A DNA stretch of 10,618 bases from Echinostoma caproni (taxonomy: Eukaryota > Platyhelminthes > Trematoda > Plagiorchiida > Echinostomatidae), in the NCBI GenBank assembly GCA_900618425.1, contig UZAN01049133.1:9191-19808 (forward strand), given 5' to 3'. This document shows, piece after piece, positions 9,549-10,618 of this stretch (the first letter of the stretch is position 1; every line of letters begins with the position of its first letter). The translations under genes were made by a program, and so were the position numbers. Under the pieces are notes generated by a model. The model made no database searches. It was not told the origin of the DNA and was given only the letters and a program-made list of their open reading frames with translations.

Positions 9549-10618
9549 TTAGCAAGGATTTTGTCTAAGAGTCCCTATGACAAGATCAGCGTTGATAAGA
9601 AACCGTGTCACGTACGGTATTATGGAAGACTTGCATGTAGTGGTGCGTGCTGCCATATGTTTATACATGGAACGAGTGCTAGATGTGGAGATACATTAAC
9701 TAAGATGAGGGTACAGTGGGTGAGATGGGTCAGGTAGTATTCTGGTAGAAAGTTTCTGGCATTCCCTAAGGTGATGTGAAATAATAAACTGCACAACATT
9801 CTCAAGGGATATGCCGCTGTATACATGCGTGTTTGATGGACGTGCGTATGAGTTTGAAGTCTTTGATCAAAATACCCGGAAAAATAACAGGGGATGTATA
9901 AAGCCAGTGGGGAAGGATACAAGAGAAAACAAAATGCTTTATTAAGTGAGTTGGGGTAGATAGCATCTTCAAACGAATAATGTAAAATTTGAGTTTTCTG
10001 ACTTTGTGAAATGTCTCGACGACATGAGGAGACCAAGAAAGATTGCGGGAAGTGGTGACCCCAAGATATTTGACGGAGCATGCTCTGGAAACTTCTTCAC
10101 CATTGATAATGACATGCTGACAAGAGTTCATCACGTCAATATATTGATCACCCTTCAGTAAAGAAAAGAAAACATCATTACATTTGGAAGGATTCATTCT
10201 AAGATTGTGTTGTGAAGACCAGTCGGTGAGCAGTGAAATATTCTGCATAAGTTTGGGGTACGCGGAGGAGTTCGAAAACATCATGCCATGTACAACATCA
10301 TCGACATACTTAATGAGCAGACAATCATCAAAAGCAGGCAATGAAGAAATATAAGTTGTGAACAAGAAGGGAGAGAGAATAGCGCCTTGAAGATCTCCTT
10401 GGGTGGAGGGTAAAAGTGAATAGTTATGATCCTTATATTTGGTAAACTGTGATCGATGGGTGAAATAATTACTTAACAGATTGATAAGCTCCGGCTGAAT
10501 GCCTTTCTCAGAAAGAGTGTGAAGAAGGTTGGACATATCAACACGATTAAAGGCATTACTATAATCGACGAAACATACCCGAACAGCTTTACATTTCCTG
10601 TTCAAGAAGGAAGAGATA
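9549..10618 (-). pseudogene. non-LTR retrotransposon reverse transcriptase, 3' part, frameshifted
   Basis: This is the reverse transcriptase of a LINE, the enzyme that copies element RNA into DNA at a nicked target. The frame is open from the window edge, so its start lies outside, down to 9805. Numbering from the leucine codon at 10605, palm motif A is FVDYSNAF (D14), motif B is QGAILSPFLF (73-82), motif C is YVDD (100-103, bases 10297-10308), motif D includes NPSK (138-141), and KYLGV (179-183) and SPVIFPG follow. All catalytic aspartates are present. The frame ends at TGA 9802-9804. Moving one base over, similarity resumes at 9803 (ISHHLRECQKL, then DPSHPLYPHL) until TAA 9696-9698. It continues in that same frame (SIIPYVTRFL) to TAA 9549-9551. 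One frameshift plus one stop make this a disabled copy. CR1/Jockey-like membership follows from motif style; the exact clade is uncertain. No RNase H domain is seen. Confidence 0.88.

Larger units (their letters stand above)
9118..9552 (+). other. 145-codon open frame antisense to the LINE 3' UTR, possibly chance
   Basis: Directly after TTTTTCAG at 9110-9117 a plus-strand frame stays open for about 145 codons to TAG at 9550-9552. It has no early ATG; the first usable start would be GTG at 9136 or an internal ATG. The first 60 or so residues include two hydrophobic stretches (around SCLVLGILTIGLIADVSAWL and GALFFWFTSFAGF) that could be membrane segments. The later part crosses the (AT)8 and (GTCAA)3 repeats and looks unlike protein. 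I do not recognise a family. It may be a host exon of about 62 codons into whose right side the LINE inserted, or a chance opening opposite the LINE's untranslated region. An open frame this long is not rare by chance in a window this size. Confidence 0.15.
9304..10618 (-). mobile_element. 3' portion of a CR1/Jockey-like LINE
   Basis: The reverse transcriptase remnant defines a minus-strand LINE that enters from the right edge. The 5' untranslated region, any ORF1 and the endonuclease are outside the window. After the last stop (9549-9551) comes an A+T-rich presumed 3' untranslated region. Two tails are possible. One is the (AT)8 tract at 9304-9319, which follows a minus-strand GATAAATATTTATTT; that end is used for the coordinates here. 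The other is (CAT)6 plus T5 at 9092-9114, which on the minus strand reads A5 then (ATG)6. LINEs of several clades end in short tandem repeats rather than poly(A), so either fits. Because the 5' end is not visible, a target-site duplication cannot be used to choose between them. Confidence 0.75.

Noticed and set aside
9620..10081. 153-codon minus-strand open frame overlapping the reverse transcriptase
   Set aside because: It lies in the third frame relative to both parts of the reverse transcriptase and has no motifs; the recognised protein explains this DNA.
1..10618. Hammerhead ribozyme, spliced-leader RNA, full tRNA, CRISPR array or bacterial operon
   Set aside because: Looked for CTGATGA plus CGAAAC cores, the flatworm leader start, cloverleaf arms and spaced direct repeats on both strands by eye; none was found. 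The stop density and repeats argue against bacterial DNA.

Overview
The window looks like AT-rich, gene-poor nuclear DNA from a eukaryote. By eye G+C is roughly 35-40%, all six frames are dense with stops, and there are simple repeats and decayed transposable elements but no compact operon-like coding. The only confidently recognised protein is a reverse transcriptase from a non-LTR (LINE) retrotransposon of the CR1/Jockey-like kind, on the minus strand at the right edge. Its thumb and C-terminal motifs (KYLGV, SPVIFPG, a late SIIPYVTRFL segment) resemble my recollection of LINEs from flatworms, especially digenean trematodes such as schistosomes and liver flukes. A trematode source is therefore my best guess, but it rests on memory of family motifs, not on a search.

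Layout. Positions 1-3630 hold no recognisable gene, only a degenerate TGN tract (1911-1936) and an A10 run (2095-2104). Positions 3630-4202 are a GC-richer block whose right part (about 3972-4202) is a dispersed repeat. Positions 4203-6010 show nothing recognisable. Around 6030-6085 a minus-strand tRNA-like T-arm with an imperfect B box suggests a SINE fragment, followed by a perfect 9-bp hairpin at 6403-6429. Positions 6430-7814 show nothing recognisable. Positions 7815-8057 hold a second copy of the 3972-4202 repeat in the opposite orientation, predicted to form several neighbouring hairpins. Positions 8058-9091 are featureless.

From about 9092 (or 9304) to the right edge lies the 3' part of the LINE on the minus strand. 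The reverse transcriptase core is open from the edge to 9805 with all catalytic aspartates present. It then meets a one-base frameshift next to a TGA and, about 100 bases later, an in-frame TAA. The conserved C-terminal sequence can be followed through both breaks to a final stop at 9549-9551, so this copy is a pseudogene. The endonuclease and 5' end lie outside the window.

No operon, pathway or new defence-like system is visible. The most interesting features are the inverted pair of structured repeats, the exact 3' boundary of the LINE, and a 145-codon open frame running opposite the LINE's presumed 3' untranslated region behind an acceptor-like TTTTTCAG.
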